Part shown: positions 24,795 to 43,639 of the stretch, in pieces
How positions within the stretch are numbered: the first letter of the stretch is position 1
How the letters are laid out: each line of letters opens with the position of its first letter
NCBI GenBank assembly: GCA_024509875.1
Contig: JAMPIV010022933.1
Coordinates: 62,001 to 126,000, forward strand
Direction: 5' to 3'
DNA: 64,000 nt
DNA from: Oreohelix idahoensis
Taxonomy: Eukaryota; Mollusca; Gastropoda; Stylommatophora; Oreohelicidae
Made by a program: the position numbers and the translations under genes
Notes under the pieces: model-generated
What the model saw: only the letters and a program-made list of their open reading frames with translations
The model's database searches: none
Told to the model about the DNA's origin: nothing

Positions 24795-25415
24795 TGTCCG
24801 GCGCTCCATGTCATCATCTCTTCCATGTCTATCTCCTGTTTTCTTCCCCATGTGTTTTTCGGGTCTATCTTTACTAGTCATACCCTGGGAATTCCAGAAT
24901 AAGGACCGCATTGTAGTGCTATCAAGGTTTCCTCACTGTGTGTCCTTTAAAAAGCAAGCTTCTCTCTTTCATGTCTTGTTCCTCAGGCACTTGTCTAGTT
25001 CTTGTCATCATTTCCACATCTGTGACATTGTCATACCATTCTAATCCTTCTCTTCTACGCAGGCACCCATTTATGGAAGTCTGTAACTTCTTGGTTGGTG
25101 TTTTTATTATTGTCTATGTTTCAGAGCCGTACAATAGGACTAACCTGACATCTAAATTGCACATTTATATTTTTATATAGGATTTTATTTCTTTTGATCT
25201 CTAGCTTTATCTTTCCCAGTGTAATGAAAGCTCTTCTTGTCTTCTGTATTCTTATTTTAATATCAATGTCTGTCTGTTCCTCCGACTTTGTTTATATTGG
25301 TGCCAAGTTATATGACTGTACATCTTGTACGAGTGTTTCTTCAACTGCAATCCTCGTATTCTTTACTGCATTTATTCTCACAATTTTTATCTTTTCCCTG
25401 TGTAGTTTCAGACCC
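24795..25415 (-). pseudogene. Degraded LINE reverse transcriptase 3' part
   Basis: Minus-strand reading yields LKLHREKIKI near 25410, then IRIQKTRRAFITLGKIK, then a decayed VRLVLLYGSET-like block and SINGCLRRRRIRMV. These match the post-catalytic portion of endonuclease-reverse transcriptase LINEs (thumb region and the 'LLYGAETW ... CLRRILRIRW' segment). Many stops and indels are present. It is a different lineage from the 20030 LINE and more like the fragment at 63395. Confidence 0.75.
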
Positions 25416-25495
25416 AATTAAGTAGCATATTACTGTTTTGAAAATGAAACCTAGACATGATGGACTAAGTAGTCATTCTTAGGATGAAAGTAGTG

Positions 25496-25730
25496 AGGCT
25501 GTCATGGGATTTACCAACCTTGCTCTGCAGTGATGGTCCAACAGTGGCCAAAATTCAGAGCATCTACTGAGTGTCTTTGAAGGTGTCTACCTTTCGCTCA
25601 AGATTACTCTTCGCACAGATATGAATTGAAGAATGGTGCTTCTATCCTAGGGAGCCTCATAGGAATTCAAGAAATCAAGTACTACGCCTGATAGGATCTA
25701 GGCCGTGTAAACTTTATATTTCACCCAGAC
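25496..25730 (+). repeat. Dispersed repeat family A, copy 1
   Basis: Shares 'gtccaacagtggccaaaa', 'aaggtgtctacctt' and 'aagattactctt' with copies at about 29825 (same strand), 34480 and 54720 (opposite strand). Non-coding; class unknown. Confidence 0.7.
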
Positions 25731-28153
25731 CTTCTACGAGTAAGGATTTTGTTCGTTCTGATGAGCCCCCAACTGATTTAACTTAGAAAAATATTACTTA
25801 AGTAGCTCTGTTATTAGTATTAAAATGACTGAGACATACGGGTGCAGTTAATTCAAAATGACTAAATTAACTATAAATGTGTATATTTACAGATAACAAA
25901 ATTTAATGTCAATTATCGTTAACAATTGTAAAAAAATAAGGGTTGGTGAATTAGATAGATTCTTTAAAATTTCATCACCGGGGATGATCTGGATAGTACA
26001 AGGATTTTTAAAAAAAATTAGAGTTCACTTGGCAGCTTTAAGTGGATACTTAGCTGCCAGTAAGATGTCGGTTAGTTTCTGCTCCAACCGATGATTGTTC
26101 TTTGCAGGTTATGGACTGGTTCACTCTCGTCACTTGTCAAGTCTGGTGGCTGTAACACGTCCCTCGTAGTATCGTAGGGTAACTGCGAAGATGGTCCAGC
26201 GTCTGTTAAGACCCGTCTCATGTTGGTGTCTAGCTTTGACTGAAGGCCACATATACCACACACTTGTTCCACAGATAACACCACCAATTGGTAGCATCAT
26301 GAAATAAGAAAGAAACAAATACCCTCCTGAGTATTAGGTTACCTGACATAAAATCAGGTGTCCCGCACCCCCTTTTCATTCCACCACCCCATCTGCCTCA
26401 GAACTTTACCCTCTCTGAGCGTTAATGTTAATCCCAGTGAGTGGAAAACATCCATTGCATTTACATTTTCACTGGTTGAAAAGGTTACTATATTAAGTAC
26501 GTATATCATTTCTGTCATCATCCACTCCTTGCTCCATATGGAACTTGGGACTATCTCTGCTTTTTGTTCTCTATGAAAAACCCACATAAAGCAGCACCAG
26601 CTCTTGCAGTGGATGTTCATAAAACTATCATTCTAAATGCTGAGGTTGCCAGCCTCGTATGACTTGGACATCCACTAGCAATTTTCACATGTTAATAAAT
26701 TGCAAAATATAGAATGTACAGCTAACCCCAAATATCTTTCAGAATACCGACTTCTGGCTCAGAGAAATAGTTAAGGCAACTTTATTAAGATGCCTGTTAC
26801 ACGTTGTCTGTGGTGTTACTTAACAACAGACTCTCACTATAGCTTAGTGGTCAGGTTCCTAAGATTCCGTGCTTTCTGTATTAATAAATGTAGCGTTATC
26901 GTTCCGTAAATCCACAAGATGCTCAAACACGTTGTCCGGTCCTTTAAAATGGAATTCTGATCCTATTCCTTATCCTGGCATGTCTGACTGTCTTCATGAC
27001 AAGTTGAATTTTACAGTACCGTAAACTCAAAAGGCGCTAGATTATAATTGTCGCGAGAGGTTCAGATGTTATTAAGAATAAGAAGATATCCTGGACATAT
27101 AGGAGCATCAGATGATACCAGGATAGTGCCAGATAATAGTCTGGTCTTATCAGTAATACCCCCTTCTCTGAAGAGAGTAAGGGTGTATAGACACAAAGGT
27201 AGGGTCAAGCTATGTAAGTTCCCAGAGAAGATGGTGATGTAGTACTGCTAACTCTCCTGATCCGCCTCTGTGATTATTGTAGTTATTATTGTTTCTGACT
27301 CTGCTAGGAGAAATTATGTAATTAAAATTTACCAACATTGAATAAAAACTTAACTTAAAGAATTTAAGTAAGTCTGCTGGTAAATATTTACAATTTATTT
27401 ATACATTTTCTCTTTTCTGTTTGAAAAGCATTAAAATCAAATATTTTACAAAAGTAAGTAAATAAGAACAGTTCAACAAAAATGTCTTTCTCTTATGTTA
27501 AGTTGTCTATCTCTTGGTAGACAGTCTAGCTTGCTTGATCTTTCACTGAAGAATTATTAGTGTTATCTTTACAATCTAATTGAGCTCTATACTGTTTTGT
27601 TCATCATGAACTGGATGCGTTTATTTTTTGGTGAGCCGGCATACGCTACACAGTTGCCCTGAGAGCAACTTATCTGAGTCACTGCAGATGGCTCCCTCTG
27701 ATGCTGGATAGAATCTTCAGATGAAAACTTTCAACTGTTACACACGATATGTCTGGCCCTTTTCCATAGACTGGCACTGCATTCGTTGTAACTTCAGTAG
27801 GAGATGCCTCTTCTTATTTGTGGTAGGCTTTAGGTTAAAGGATTAAACATGAAACGAAGTTAAACGCAATCCCTGTATTTGCCTATCAATATCCCTCTAT
27901 GACACAGATGGGGACGATAGACAGTTTCAGACTAGAGTGCTAGCAGATGCACAAGGTATAGTATAGTAGCAACAATCATTTTAATTCAATGTGATCATAA
28001 TTTTCTTCTACTTTCTTAATTATCATTCGTTTCCCATGATTCGCCTCCATACAATAATTTGGTTGCGAATAAAACTACTAAGTAATAGGTCAAATTATAC
28101 AGTACTACAATCCCTTTCATCTCTCCTTATGTTTCTGGTAGGTGTCTCATTCC
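25731..28153. other. Intergenic; contains one half of an inverted dispersed repeat
   Basis: No gene supported. About 26590-26700 matches the reverse complement of about 32900-33020 (shared 'tgaggttgccagcc' and neighbouring phrases over about 100 bp). The pair could be two copies of one repeat; nothing shows that they are ends of one element. Confidence 0.55.
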
Positions 28154-28164
28154 ATTCAAGAAAT

Positions 28165-28501
28165 CTTCTTCTTCTTCCATCCTTAGCCACCAACCGGCAA
28201 AGCAGTAAGTGGCCAGTACGCCTAGTGGCGTCTTAGGGCAACAACAAATTGATCAATCTATCGCTGTTTCCACCACGCCTAGTGGCGTCTTTTTGGAACA
28301 AAAATAGACCAAACAATCTATCATTGTTTCCGTAATCAGATTGGTTGGCAAGCAGGTGATCAGCCCACTGTGCGAAGTTTTTACGGGATGGGGTAAACAG
28401 CCCCATGCCCAACCCTCCTTAGTCGCTTTTTACGACATGCGTGGTAGGGTGCAGTGTTACTATTCTTTGCTCCCCTTTCGGGCCCCGGTAACACACGGGT
28501 G
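28165..28501 (-). mobile_element. Short retroposon with (GAA)n tail (337 bp)
   Basis: Flanked by an exact 11-bp duplication, 'attcaagaaat' (28154-28164 and 28502-28512). The plus strand begins with a CTT run, then the LINE-like tail 'cctagtggcgtcttagggca', then the shared head 'ggcaagcaggtgatcagccc'. A further 5' segment includes 'gggatggggtaaacagcccc'. It is the longest member of the short-retroposon family here and probably the least 5'-truncated. Non-coding. Confidence 0.88.
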
Positions 28502-28700
28502 ATTCAAGAAATACTTCTTCAAATACTTTATCAAACTTACAGTCGTACTTTGGCCATCATTCTCCATATTTTAAATATTTCCGAAGGCGGGCTTTGCCTC
28601 TAGAATTACACATGAGCCTGTAAGTTTCATCAGTACACACTGCCCATTCCTAACACATCTATCCACGTCTTATCGCACAGATGGATTAATCAATTGAATT

Positions 28701-28703
<3 letters not shown>

Positions 28704-28766
<63 letters not shown>
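28704..28766. repeat. (TA)n microsatellite
   Basis: Uninterrupted TA dinucleotides. Confidence 0.97.
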
Positions 28767-28769
<3 letters not shown>

Positions 28770-29824
28770 CTTACCCTCAGGCACACACAGACTAGCCCTT
28801 AATGGTTGATTAAGGTCTGCTAACAGGTACAGAAGGCAAACACTTGCATTAACATATGCTCTTCTTTCCCCCGCTTTCTGTGTATTCAAATAATAGCGAC
28901 TGACCCGAATTTGTTAGGCGAGTCTATTTATAGTGTGACCTCGGACGTACGAGATGGGCATCCAGAGGAATGTAATCACGATCAGAAAATATGGGTACCT
29001 TTCTGCCTATCGTTCAATGTAGGAAAACTACTTTTTTATTATCTCCGTTATTCCTGATGCGATTTTATTCCCTCAAAGCTTAAATTATACTCGGGATTAG
29101 GCTTTATATATCTATGTAATAATCTTTCAGTTTCCAAATTGCATTTTATAGTATGCATAGTTTAAACTGCTAAATTTAGGACAACCTGAAGCTTCGAATA
29201 CATTCAACCCAAGATTTCTCCCGTCCTATATTAGTATTAGTAAAAGTATTATTACTTACGGGTAGAGTAATATCCCTAATATTGTGTTGGTACCCTCTGT
29301 TTACAAGTCGCCTCTCCATATATGTTATGTCAGCTTCCGTCTATTATTGATCATGTTTACACTCATGACTTCATAATCTATCACAGGTAATCTCGTGGTC
29401 ATCCCAAAGCTGTTTAATTCTTCATCGGGTGCGCCCATACACTGTCTGGTCGGAAATGTGTTGCAACATGTCACTCCACAGATTCAGGTGTCAATATGAG
29501 TTAAAAAGAAAGTGATTGATTATCCTAATCAGTAAAAGTTGGTCGCTGACATGCCGACATGACAAGAATTGAGAGAAGAGAGTGTAAACAATAATTAAGT
29601 ACCGAAAATGAAACGCTTAGCAATATTGTTGATGATAATCATGAATGCTAGGAAAAGAGAACGGACAATTCTGTCACAGAGACCACGGATTTTTGTTTCA
29701 AAATTTGTAGTCTGCCAGTTATGTGTGAGTTATTTCACCAGGCTAAAGCTCGAATATTTTTTTCTCACTAAGAATTGTCTCCACATTTATTTATTGATGT
29801 CCTTGTGATTATAGCTCTAGGATA
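28767..29824. other. Intergenic, nothing recognised
   Basis: AT-rich, short open frames only, no repeat similarity noticed within the window. Confidence 0.5.
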
Positions 29825-30160
29825 CATTGTGACAGCCCCATGTGGCTCCGTGTCACGGATTTCCTCCCCTGATTTGCAGTAGTGGTCCAAGAGTGGCCAA
29901 AACTCAAGAGTATCTGAAATGGGTCGTCAAAGGTGTCTACCTTCGCACAAGATTACTCTTGGTAGAGTTGTAGATAGAAGGGTAATGATGCTTCTATCTC
30001 AATTGAGATTTCACAAGATATTTTCAGAAGTCAAGAACAATGTTGCATTGGGCTGAACAATTGCTAACATATCTGATCCGTCGCCTTCTATGAAGGATTA
30101 GGCACTGGTTTTAGCCCGTACAAGCCTCCAGCTGGTGTAAATGCAGCGAAATTTCATTTT
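29825..30160 (+). repeat. Dispersed repeat family A, copy 2
   Basis: Most complete copy. Phrases such as 'gtggccaaaactcaagagta' and 'gcacaagattactcttgg' recur in the copies at 25496, 34480 and 54720. Non-coding. It is followed almost directly by a (TA)n array. Confidence 0.75.
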
Positions 30161-30179
30161 ACAAGAAGTAGCTTTATAA

Positions 30180-31342
<1,163 letters not shown>

Positions 31343-31576
31343 AATTGAAATGTTAATACTAATCCCGTATCACTGAAATGATGTCCTTACTTATTATGAA
31401 TGTATAATTTTGACATCTGATGACTGACTGGTCTGACATCTGTGCTAGCCAGTTACAAGTAATTGAAATGTTAATGCTACTACTGTATCACTGAAATGAT
31501 GTCCTTACTTACTATGATTGTATAACTTCGACATCTGATGACTGACTGGTCTGACATCTGTGCTAGTCAGTTACAA
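31343..31576. repeat. Tandem duplication, two units of about 116 bp
   Basis: The segment from 'aattgaaatgttaat' through 'gactggtctgacatctgtgc' is present twice head to tail with a few substitutions and no large indels. Confidence 0.9.
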
Positions 31577-31752
31577 ATCTAGCCATATACTGCCAAGACT
31601 GATATGGTGTTTCAGGTTTCATGTAACAACTCAAACCAGACTGTCAAGTATCAGAAGCCTGTGTTGTTCATCAGAGGTAATCCCACGAAAGTGCAGGACC
31701 CGAAAGAGTGAACTTCAGCTGGTCATTGGTACCCTTATTGCTGGGTCTGCCA

Positions 31753-32097
31753 ATGCTGATAAATACAGTGACCGTTCAGTGTCAGCACTGTGACAAAACG
31801 TCTGAACATGCTCTTTTGTGTGATCTCTCACACCTTCAGCCCTCCGGCAGTATCCTTTCTTTCTCTTCAATTTTCTCACTCATCGCTTTTATTTGGCATA
31901 AATCATGCCTTTTCATTTGTATTTTCACTATTTTGCTCTATGCTGGACATAGCATGGTGAAGTCTCTTAAACGCCACTCCCCTATGGCAGTATTTGCCAC
32001 GGGGGTAATTCTTATCTTATTGTGTCGCATTCACGTGTTAAGTTACGCCAGGTTATTAGACGGTCAGCGACAGTATTTTATCACAATTTCGGTCTGA
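31753..32097 (+). CDS. Hypothetical small hydrophobic protein, weak
   Basis: Open frame of about 115 codons from the first ATG (the frame is open a little further upstream without ATG). The predicted product has two strongly hydrophobic stretches, around residues 35-65 and 80-97, separated by a basic loop (VKSLKRH). A Cys pair and a charged patch lie near the N-terminus. I do not recognise the family. There is no evidence of promoter, splice sites or neighbouring exons, and AT-rich repeat DNA can yield such frames by chance. Confidence 0.2.
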   Translation: MLINTVTVQCQHCDKTSEHALLCDLSHLQPSGSILSFSSIFSLIAFIWHKSCLFICIFTILLYAGHSMVKSLKRHSPMAVFATGVILILLCRIHVLSYARLLDGQRQYFITISV

Positions 32098-33427
32098 CCA
32101 TCTTTTCAAGCAACGAGGCTTGTTTATCCAAGGAGTGTTGAATAGAACCAGATTTGTTTGTCTGGCCAAACACATGATAACCCGTGCACGAGGCGGAACT
32201 TATGACATAAACGCTTCCGGGTCATCCTTGCTACACCAACATTACCGTCTGTGTGACACCCGTGGGCATACAAGAGTGATATAATCGCTTCTGGTCACTT
32301 GTTAAAAAGTTATCATGGATGTATTACATCTTAGACAATATGAGTCTACAAATGTGTTGGTGAGAGTGTATGCAAGACATCATATTACCATATATGGGAG
32401 ACGTGACCTTTGGCAAAATTTTTCGTGTAGGAAATATTTGGAAAGTGTCACACCCGACCTGTTTGAAATTATTGGATCTTTCTAATTAGATTCATAACAT
32501 AATTGGAGGGAATATAGGCTGACAATTTCACAGTTTTATTTCTCTGTGATTTGCACGCTCGCCAAGACAACATCAGACCTTCGCCAGAGTGAAGAACTAG
32601 ATTCATAATTCCTATTTGTTAACCGGACCTTTTATTGGAGAACTAGATAAGACTTACAAAAGCACAGGAAATGTCTACATTTTAATAAGGAACACCGGGA
32701 CTAGGAAATTGAAGAAACACGGAGTCAGAAGGGACAATCTATTGTAAAATTAAAAGAAATCCTAGACACGTGTAAGAGAAAGATTCGTCTCTTTTATTCA
32801 TCTGAGCAAAAAGTCTGTAGCCAGTATTGGCGTAAGTTGTGATTTAAATTCATATTTTATTACTAATATGTGAACTAACATATATATGTATATAGTACCA
32901 TGTGAATTTTATTGTGTAAAACTCGCTGTTGGATGTCAAAGTCATTTGGGGCTGGCAACCTCAGTATCTAGAATGATGATTCATGAACCACCACTGCACG
33001 GGCTGGTGATTGCTTTATTGATAGTTTAGTAAAGAGAACTAAAACATAAAGTAGTTCCAGGTTCCCTATGAAGCAGGGAGGGAAAGATGAAAGAAATGAT
33101 GTACATTCTAAGAATAAGACTTACATTTTCAAAGCAGTGTAAATGTCCCTATAAACATATTCACTTCAAAATTAATGTAAGTTTTCACGCTTTAAACCAA
33201 TGTAAATGTCATTTTAATTAATAGAAGTTTCAAACTTTTCCACAAGTGTAAATGTAAATGAAACATAAATGAATTTATATTGTGAACACTTTTCAAACAG
33301 TGGAGATGTAAATGTAAAACATATTATATCTGTACGTTTAACCTTTTTCATTTAAACGTAAAGCTAAAGCTATTCAGACTAAATGTAAAGGAAGTTTTAT
33401 TCCGAGGGATTAAATTTAATTCTCATC
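32098..33427. other. Intergenic; repeat half and AT-rich degenerate repeats
   Basis: Holds the 32900-33020 copy of the inverted dispersed repeat (partner at 26590-26700) and a stretch at about 33110-33400 rich in 'gtaaatgt' motifs. No gene. Confidence 0.5.
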
Positions 33428-34479
<1,052 letters not shown>

Positions 34480-34690
34480 TCGCTTATCTGAATATCTTAT
34501 GAAGACTCCCATGAGATAGAAGCTTTACCACTCTTCTATCGACATTTCTGCCAAGAGTAATCTTGTGTAAAGATAGACTCCATTGAAGCCTATAATAGAT
34601 ACTCTTGAGTTTTGGCCACTGTTGGACTACTACTGCAAAGCAGAGGAGGCAATACCGTCACAAGCACCATCAAGATTCAAAGATAAGTGT
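34480..34690 (-). repeat. Dispersed repeat family A, copy 3
   Basis: Reverse complement of the family (plus strand reads 'ccaagagtaatcttgtg' and 'tactcttgagttttggccac'). Confidence 0.7.
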
Positions 34691-35044
34691 CGATTAAGGC
34701 ACTGATAGGATCCATATATGAACCAAAAGCCAATATGTTATGATATGAAACAAACTTCTACGACAGTATTCCAGTTATTGTAGAATTCAGTCAAATGATG
34801 ACAGTAATCTGTAAAGTCATAGGACTAAGAGAACAGTGATATAGTAATATTGATTCCAGTATTCATTAACTTTACTATACAAGAGGATATTGTTCAAGAT
34901 CCACAAGTGTAAAGGACAATAATTCTGATTAAAATTACTTAAGGACTTTGTTTCAAGTAAATTAATTTTCCAGAAGGAAAGACATTCCTACCAACACATT
35001 AGTAAAGAAATAACATTAATGTTGTAAATATTTTGTGTATATTT
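34691..35044. other. Intergenic, nothing recognised
   Basis: AT-rich, no open frame or repeat of note. Confidence 0.5.
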
Positions 35045-35528
<484 letters not shown>

Positions 35529-35648
35529 CCTCTTAGCAAGAAACGGGTCAAATTCCCATTTGTAAAATAATTTGTTACACTTACCCCAATTGGGTTATAC
35601 AATCTCCTCGCACTGTTTAGAATGGACGCAAGCAATTTATGTTATATG

Positions 35649-35850
35649 CTTTCGAATCACTTGGCCTGAGAAATTCCTCTTCTGACGGGTGTTCTGCGAA
35701 TTACTTGGTCTTGGAAATGTGTCTAACTCCTCTTATGTCGAGTGTTCTGCGAATCACTTGGTCTGGGAAATGTTGTTAAGTTCCTCTTATAACGGGTGTT
35801 CTGCGAATCACTTGGCCTGTGAAATTTTCTCTAATGACGGGTGATCCAAT
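35649..35850. repeat. Minisatellite, about 54-bp unit, 3.5-4 copies
   Basis: Recurring 'gaatcacttggtctgggaaa' and 'acgggtgttctgc' blocks. Unit lengths vary between about 44 and 54 bp. Confidence 0.85.
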
Positions 35851-36164
35851 TCCTTAGGTTTCCAGTCTTTGTATTTGTAGTCCTGGTCCTTTAAGTTTAA
35901 AGTCTTTGTATTTGAATATGCGGGTTTACCTGTTGTCGTAAATTTAAAAAAAAGATAGGTATAGGGATTTATTTGGTCCTGTCTGAGTAGAGCAGAATGG
36001 TGGGATATATGAGAAAAGAAGGTGTTAGAGTAGATTCCACGAGTGAGATAGATTAAGGTGAAGATCCATCTCTGGAATGAGTGGTTTCTCTAGTCCAGCC
36101 TATCTTTACGACTATGATTAAAGAAGACGATATGTCACACTTCCTATAATGTTAATTATAAGTT

Positions 36165-36250
36165 ATCTACACACACACAGTTATGTGTCAACAAGACACA
36201 CAGTTATGTGTCAACAAGACACACAGTTATGTGTCAACAAGACACACAAA
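36165..36250. repeat. 23-bp minisatellite, three units
   Basis: Unit 'acacacagttatgtgt' plus 'caacaag' repeated exactly. Each unit contains a small palindrome around 'acagttatgtgt'. Confidence 0.9.
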
Positions 36251-36354
36251 CGTAGAAAACTATGGATAATAGGGTATAAGACTGACCGACACGATGATTA
36301 AGTTTTTTGTTTAGTTTATTATAATTTAAACTTCTCACAACATCAAACATATAT

Positions 36355-39963
<3,609 letters not shown>

Positions 39964-40329
39964 TACAGTAATACGCCGCATAACGTCCGCTCAGACAACG
40001 TCCGACTGCATATACGTCCATGGTCCCATAAGGTTATAATACAGTTCAGAAGTTCAAAAATCCCGATCGGAGAAAGGACGATGCGGACGTAGCGAAAGCA
40101 ACAGCTTCCCGCACGCAACACGTGTATCTCATGTCTCTTGTATGCAGTACAACGCGATTGCGATGCCAGGCGTATAATGGTACAATACATATAAAACCTA
40201 TAATACAGTACGTATGTCTTGATAGTCATAATAAACGCCTATGTTACTGGCCTATGTATGTACTATACTGTACTTACTATCGTTATTTTAATGTTGAACT
40301 TTCGAAATCACATTACCGTGAAGTGCATC

Positions 40330-40975
40330 ATGGCTCCCAAACGCAGCAAAACCAGTTCTAGTGATAACAGCAGCACGAGACAAAGGAAAAGTATCGATTT
40401 GGAAGTGAAACAAAAGGTAATTAAAAATCACGAAGGTGGAAAACAAGTAAATGCTTATAGCTCGTGATTTGGGCATGTCGCACTCGACAGTCACGACGAT
40501 CCTTAAGAACAAAGAAAAACATTCTCCAAGTTGTTAAAGGATCGGCTCCACTGAAAGCTACAAAGCTTATGAAAATGCGACAGGGATCTATAACAGATAT
40601 GGAAAAATTGCTAATGACCTGGATTGAGGGTCAAACACAGAAGCGAATCCCTCTCAGCACGTTGACGATCACTGCTAAGGCACGAAGCTTGTTCGAAATG
40701 CTTAAAGAAAAAGCAGAGCCAGACTACAATATCGAGTTTAGTGCTAGTTCTAGGTGGGTCAAGCGCTCTAAGCAACTTTTTTCGCTGTATAATGTGAAAG
40801 TGAGTGGTGAGTCTGTGAGTGCTGATGCTAAGGCAGCAGAAGATTTTGTCGAAACCCTAGATAAACTAACTGTAGCGGGAGGATATTGGCCGCAGCTAAT
40901 TTTTAATATGGACGAAACCTCCTTATTCTAAAAACGAATGCCTGAAAGGACCTTTGTCACCGTGGGGTTTGCCCA
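40330..40975 (+). pseudogene. Tigger-like transposase N-terminal half
   Basis: ATG at 40330 opens with MAPKRSK and a CENP-B-type helix-turn-helix (KSIDLEVKQKVIKNHEGG, then in another frame ARDLGMSHSTVTTIL). A second frame carries the second DNA-binding part (MEKLLMTWIEGQTQKRIPLS, SRWVKRSKQ) and the start of the DDE catalytic domain with NMDET. A stop follows at the position that normally reads FWKRMP. At least two frameshifts and one stop are present, and the sequence is lost beyond about 40975. Tigger transposases normally exceed 500 residues, so more than half is missing. Confidence 0.85.
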
Positions 40976-41731
40976 AGCATTATTCATGATATTGTTAAGG
41001 TGAGATAAATAGCTAGGACAGCTCACAAGAGAAAATAATGAATGAAAATAATAATTTTGCTAACTGACAACGGTTCAGAATACCGGCTCACGTTAATTAA
41101 TAGTGAGTGATTATCTTGAGTTGTATTTAGAAAGTTCGAGAACAAGAAAAAAAAAGGCTCGACCAATAAATTTAAGTAAAAAGATTTGGGTCAGCGAATC
41201 AGAAGAGTGGCGAGAAAAACACACCACGCGAAATGATCAGAGGTCATTAGATGACAGTCAGTCCTGAGTTGTGCTTCCGGAAGAAGTTGTGATCGCTGTG
41301 CGGAAAAGATGAACCTTCTGTGGTTTTACAGATAGGGTTGATGTGTAAATATGTTTAGATGTCCAGCCATCACTAGCCAGTGTTATTCTATCGGGAGATA
41401 GTATTTGATTCTGTAGTTCACAGTTAAGGTGTATTTCTGAAAAGGAGATCAGCGTTTATGCTGTGGTTTTTGTGTAAGTATTGAACTGAGATTATATTTT
41501 GCACAGAATAGAATTTTGTTTACAGGAGAATCTTGCAGAAGCACGATTTGTCAGTTCATTACGAGAACTTTACGACTGTATACCAAGAAAACGGATGGTT
41601 ATGAGCATATAACGACTATCTGTAAAGTATCAAGAGGCTGTAAACTTAAATCATATCACCAGGCCTGCCATCTGTCACCTAGTGTTATAAGTGATATCAA
41701 CCGTGACCAGCTGCGGTTACATAATACTAAT
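40976..41731 (+). other. Possible LTR and leader of the inserted gag element
   Basis: No gene. Position upstream of a primer-site-like sequence and gag suggests a 5' LTR, but no second LTR was found to prove it. Confidence 0.35.
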
Positions 41732-41749
41732 TGGTGCCGAGACCAGTCC
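41732..41749 (+). promoter_or_regulatory. Primer-binding site candidate
   Basis: TGGTGCCGAGACCAGTCC, beginning TGG, lies 32 bp before the gag ATG, the usual location in LTR retrotransposons. Confidence 0.45.
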
Positions 41750-41763
41750 TTCTTAGTGGCAAC

Positions 41764-43277
41764 ATGGCTACATCGCATTCGGATCTACTGTATCAACAGC
41801 AACAACAGCAACAACAACAACAGATAAAACAGCAACAACAACAACAGATACAACAACAACCTGCATTTGTTCCAGGAACCCACAATGGTTGCTCTCAAAA
41901 GCATCACTGAAACATTACATAACGTTGACCATTATGCAAAGTATAACCGGATTAGGTCGGTTATCACGCCATTTACAGGGAATTCTGAAGAGTTTCGAAG
42001 ATGGTTAAAAGATGCAGAAAATTCGCTACTATGGTAAACGCATGCACGGATTCAGACCGTAAGCGACTTCTATATTTGTCTTCAGACTCCTTGGTCACTG
42101 ATTTTTTTAAGAAGACGTGACAATGCATACCCCAATGAAACGTATGATTACTAAAAAAAGAGAGTTAACACAACGTTACAGTGATATTACCAACACGGAA
42201 CACGCTTGGTCACGTCTTCGTCGGATTAGGCAAGAACACTAAGAACCCATTCAAACTTATGGAGAAAAGTTACTAAATTTAGCAGAGGAAGCATGTCTGG
42301 ATGGTTTGACAGCATCACAAGATTTAGAAAAACATCTTGTGGGCATATTTATTGATGGATTGGCAGGGAGTGATATTAAACTACACATGATTCATAAAGA
42401 TCCGAAAACGATAAATGAAGCGATCCAAATGGCAATTAGAGAGCATAATGTTCGAACAAGATTTAACCAGTGTATGGAACAGGAACCCATAGTTGAATCA
42501 CATCCGGATCATGAACCGATGGAAATTGGTCATTCCAGCTCGCGTTGGCATCGCCCAAGCCATATGAATAATCAGGAGCAGTCAAGAACAAATGATACTC
42601 GACACCCTCATAGGCAACAGAACGTCCATCAAGTTAATGCCCCTACTTGTTTTCTTTGTGGAATTCGAGGACACCTAGCTCGAGAGTGCCGACGACAACA
42701 TCCTCGCTTACACGAGCAAAGCTATAACAACCCACGACATCAGGGTTATGGCAATAGCAATCATTATGGTCAGAATTTTCGCGGAGCACATACATCTTCC
42801 AAGTTTATAAGAGGACACTGGAATAGTCTTAATAAAAGAGCTTGTCGCATGGCAGTCAGAAACCTTATCAACGGAATCAAACAACGAAAGATATGCGACG
42901 TACAAAATGTTACAACAATTGACCAACAAAGTTGTTTAATAACAACAGACGATAGAATAAGGGCATATATCAAACCACTTCACAGACATCACCAGGTTGG
43001 ATTTGTAAAGTCAAATGAGACGCGATGGGCCCCCATGATTAATAGTCAACCAAGGCACGAACTACAAGTGAAGAAAACAACGATGATTTGTGTCGCAACA
43101 CAAACAGACGTCGACTTTAACACCGCCACAACATATACTGGTACACCAGAAACAGTAGACTTCCACACATTTGACGTACACACTGGAATAGCATTAAGAC
43201 AGTTGGCCAGGCAGACAAATTCGCAAGAAATTCCAGTCACTGAACCAACCGTACAAGAAGTACCAAAGACCCAGTAA
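41764..43277 (+). pseudogene. gag: gag of a second LTR-retrotransposon family, CCHC type
   Basis: ATG at 41764 opens into a polyglutamine tract (CAA/CAG repeats to about 41865), followed by capsid-like segments in shifting frames (FTGNSEEFRRWLKDAEN, RYSDITNTEHAWSRLRRI, TYGEKLLNLAEEA). From 42306 a long open frame carries GIFIDGLAGSDIK and a canonical zinc knuckle, CFLCGIRGHLAREC (C-x2-C-x4-H-x4-C, near 42650), then a basic tail ending near 43277. Early part has several stops and frameshifts. No protease or polymerase follows, so the element is 3'-truncated or deleted. Ty3-like by the look of gag, but the family is uncertain. Confidence 0.8.
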
Positions 43278-43639
43278 AGGCTTCTATGAGAACTCTATCA
43301 TTTGAATGACCCATTATACTTGTTGTTTTATTAAGTTATTAAAAGCTTGTTTGAAGGAACAGAATGAATTTGATTCCATCTTTATGAGATGCTGATCGTA
43401 TGCCATGTACATTTAAACTACCACTATACGAAGTCACTATTAACATCAAAGAAGGAACTGAACGAACCTGAAGTATACAAGATAAGGATTAGAGTATCAT
43501 CCAGGAATTTACACCTCTGGCGGAGATGGCCAGTAATGATATCAACTAAATAACTTGGAAGATAACTCAGAGAGAAAGAAAGAATGGATAAAAGAAAGAA
43601 CTTGTAAAACATATACGTACGCTATGACACCTTCATCCA

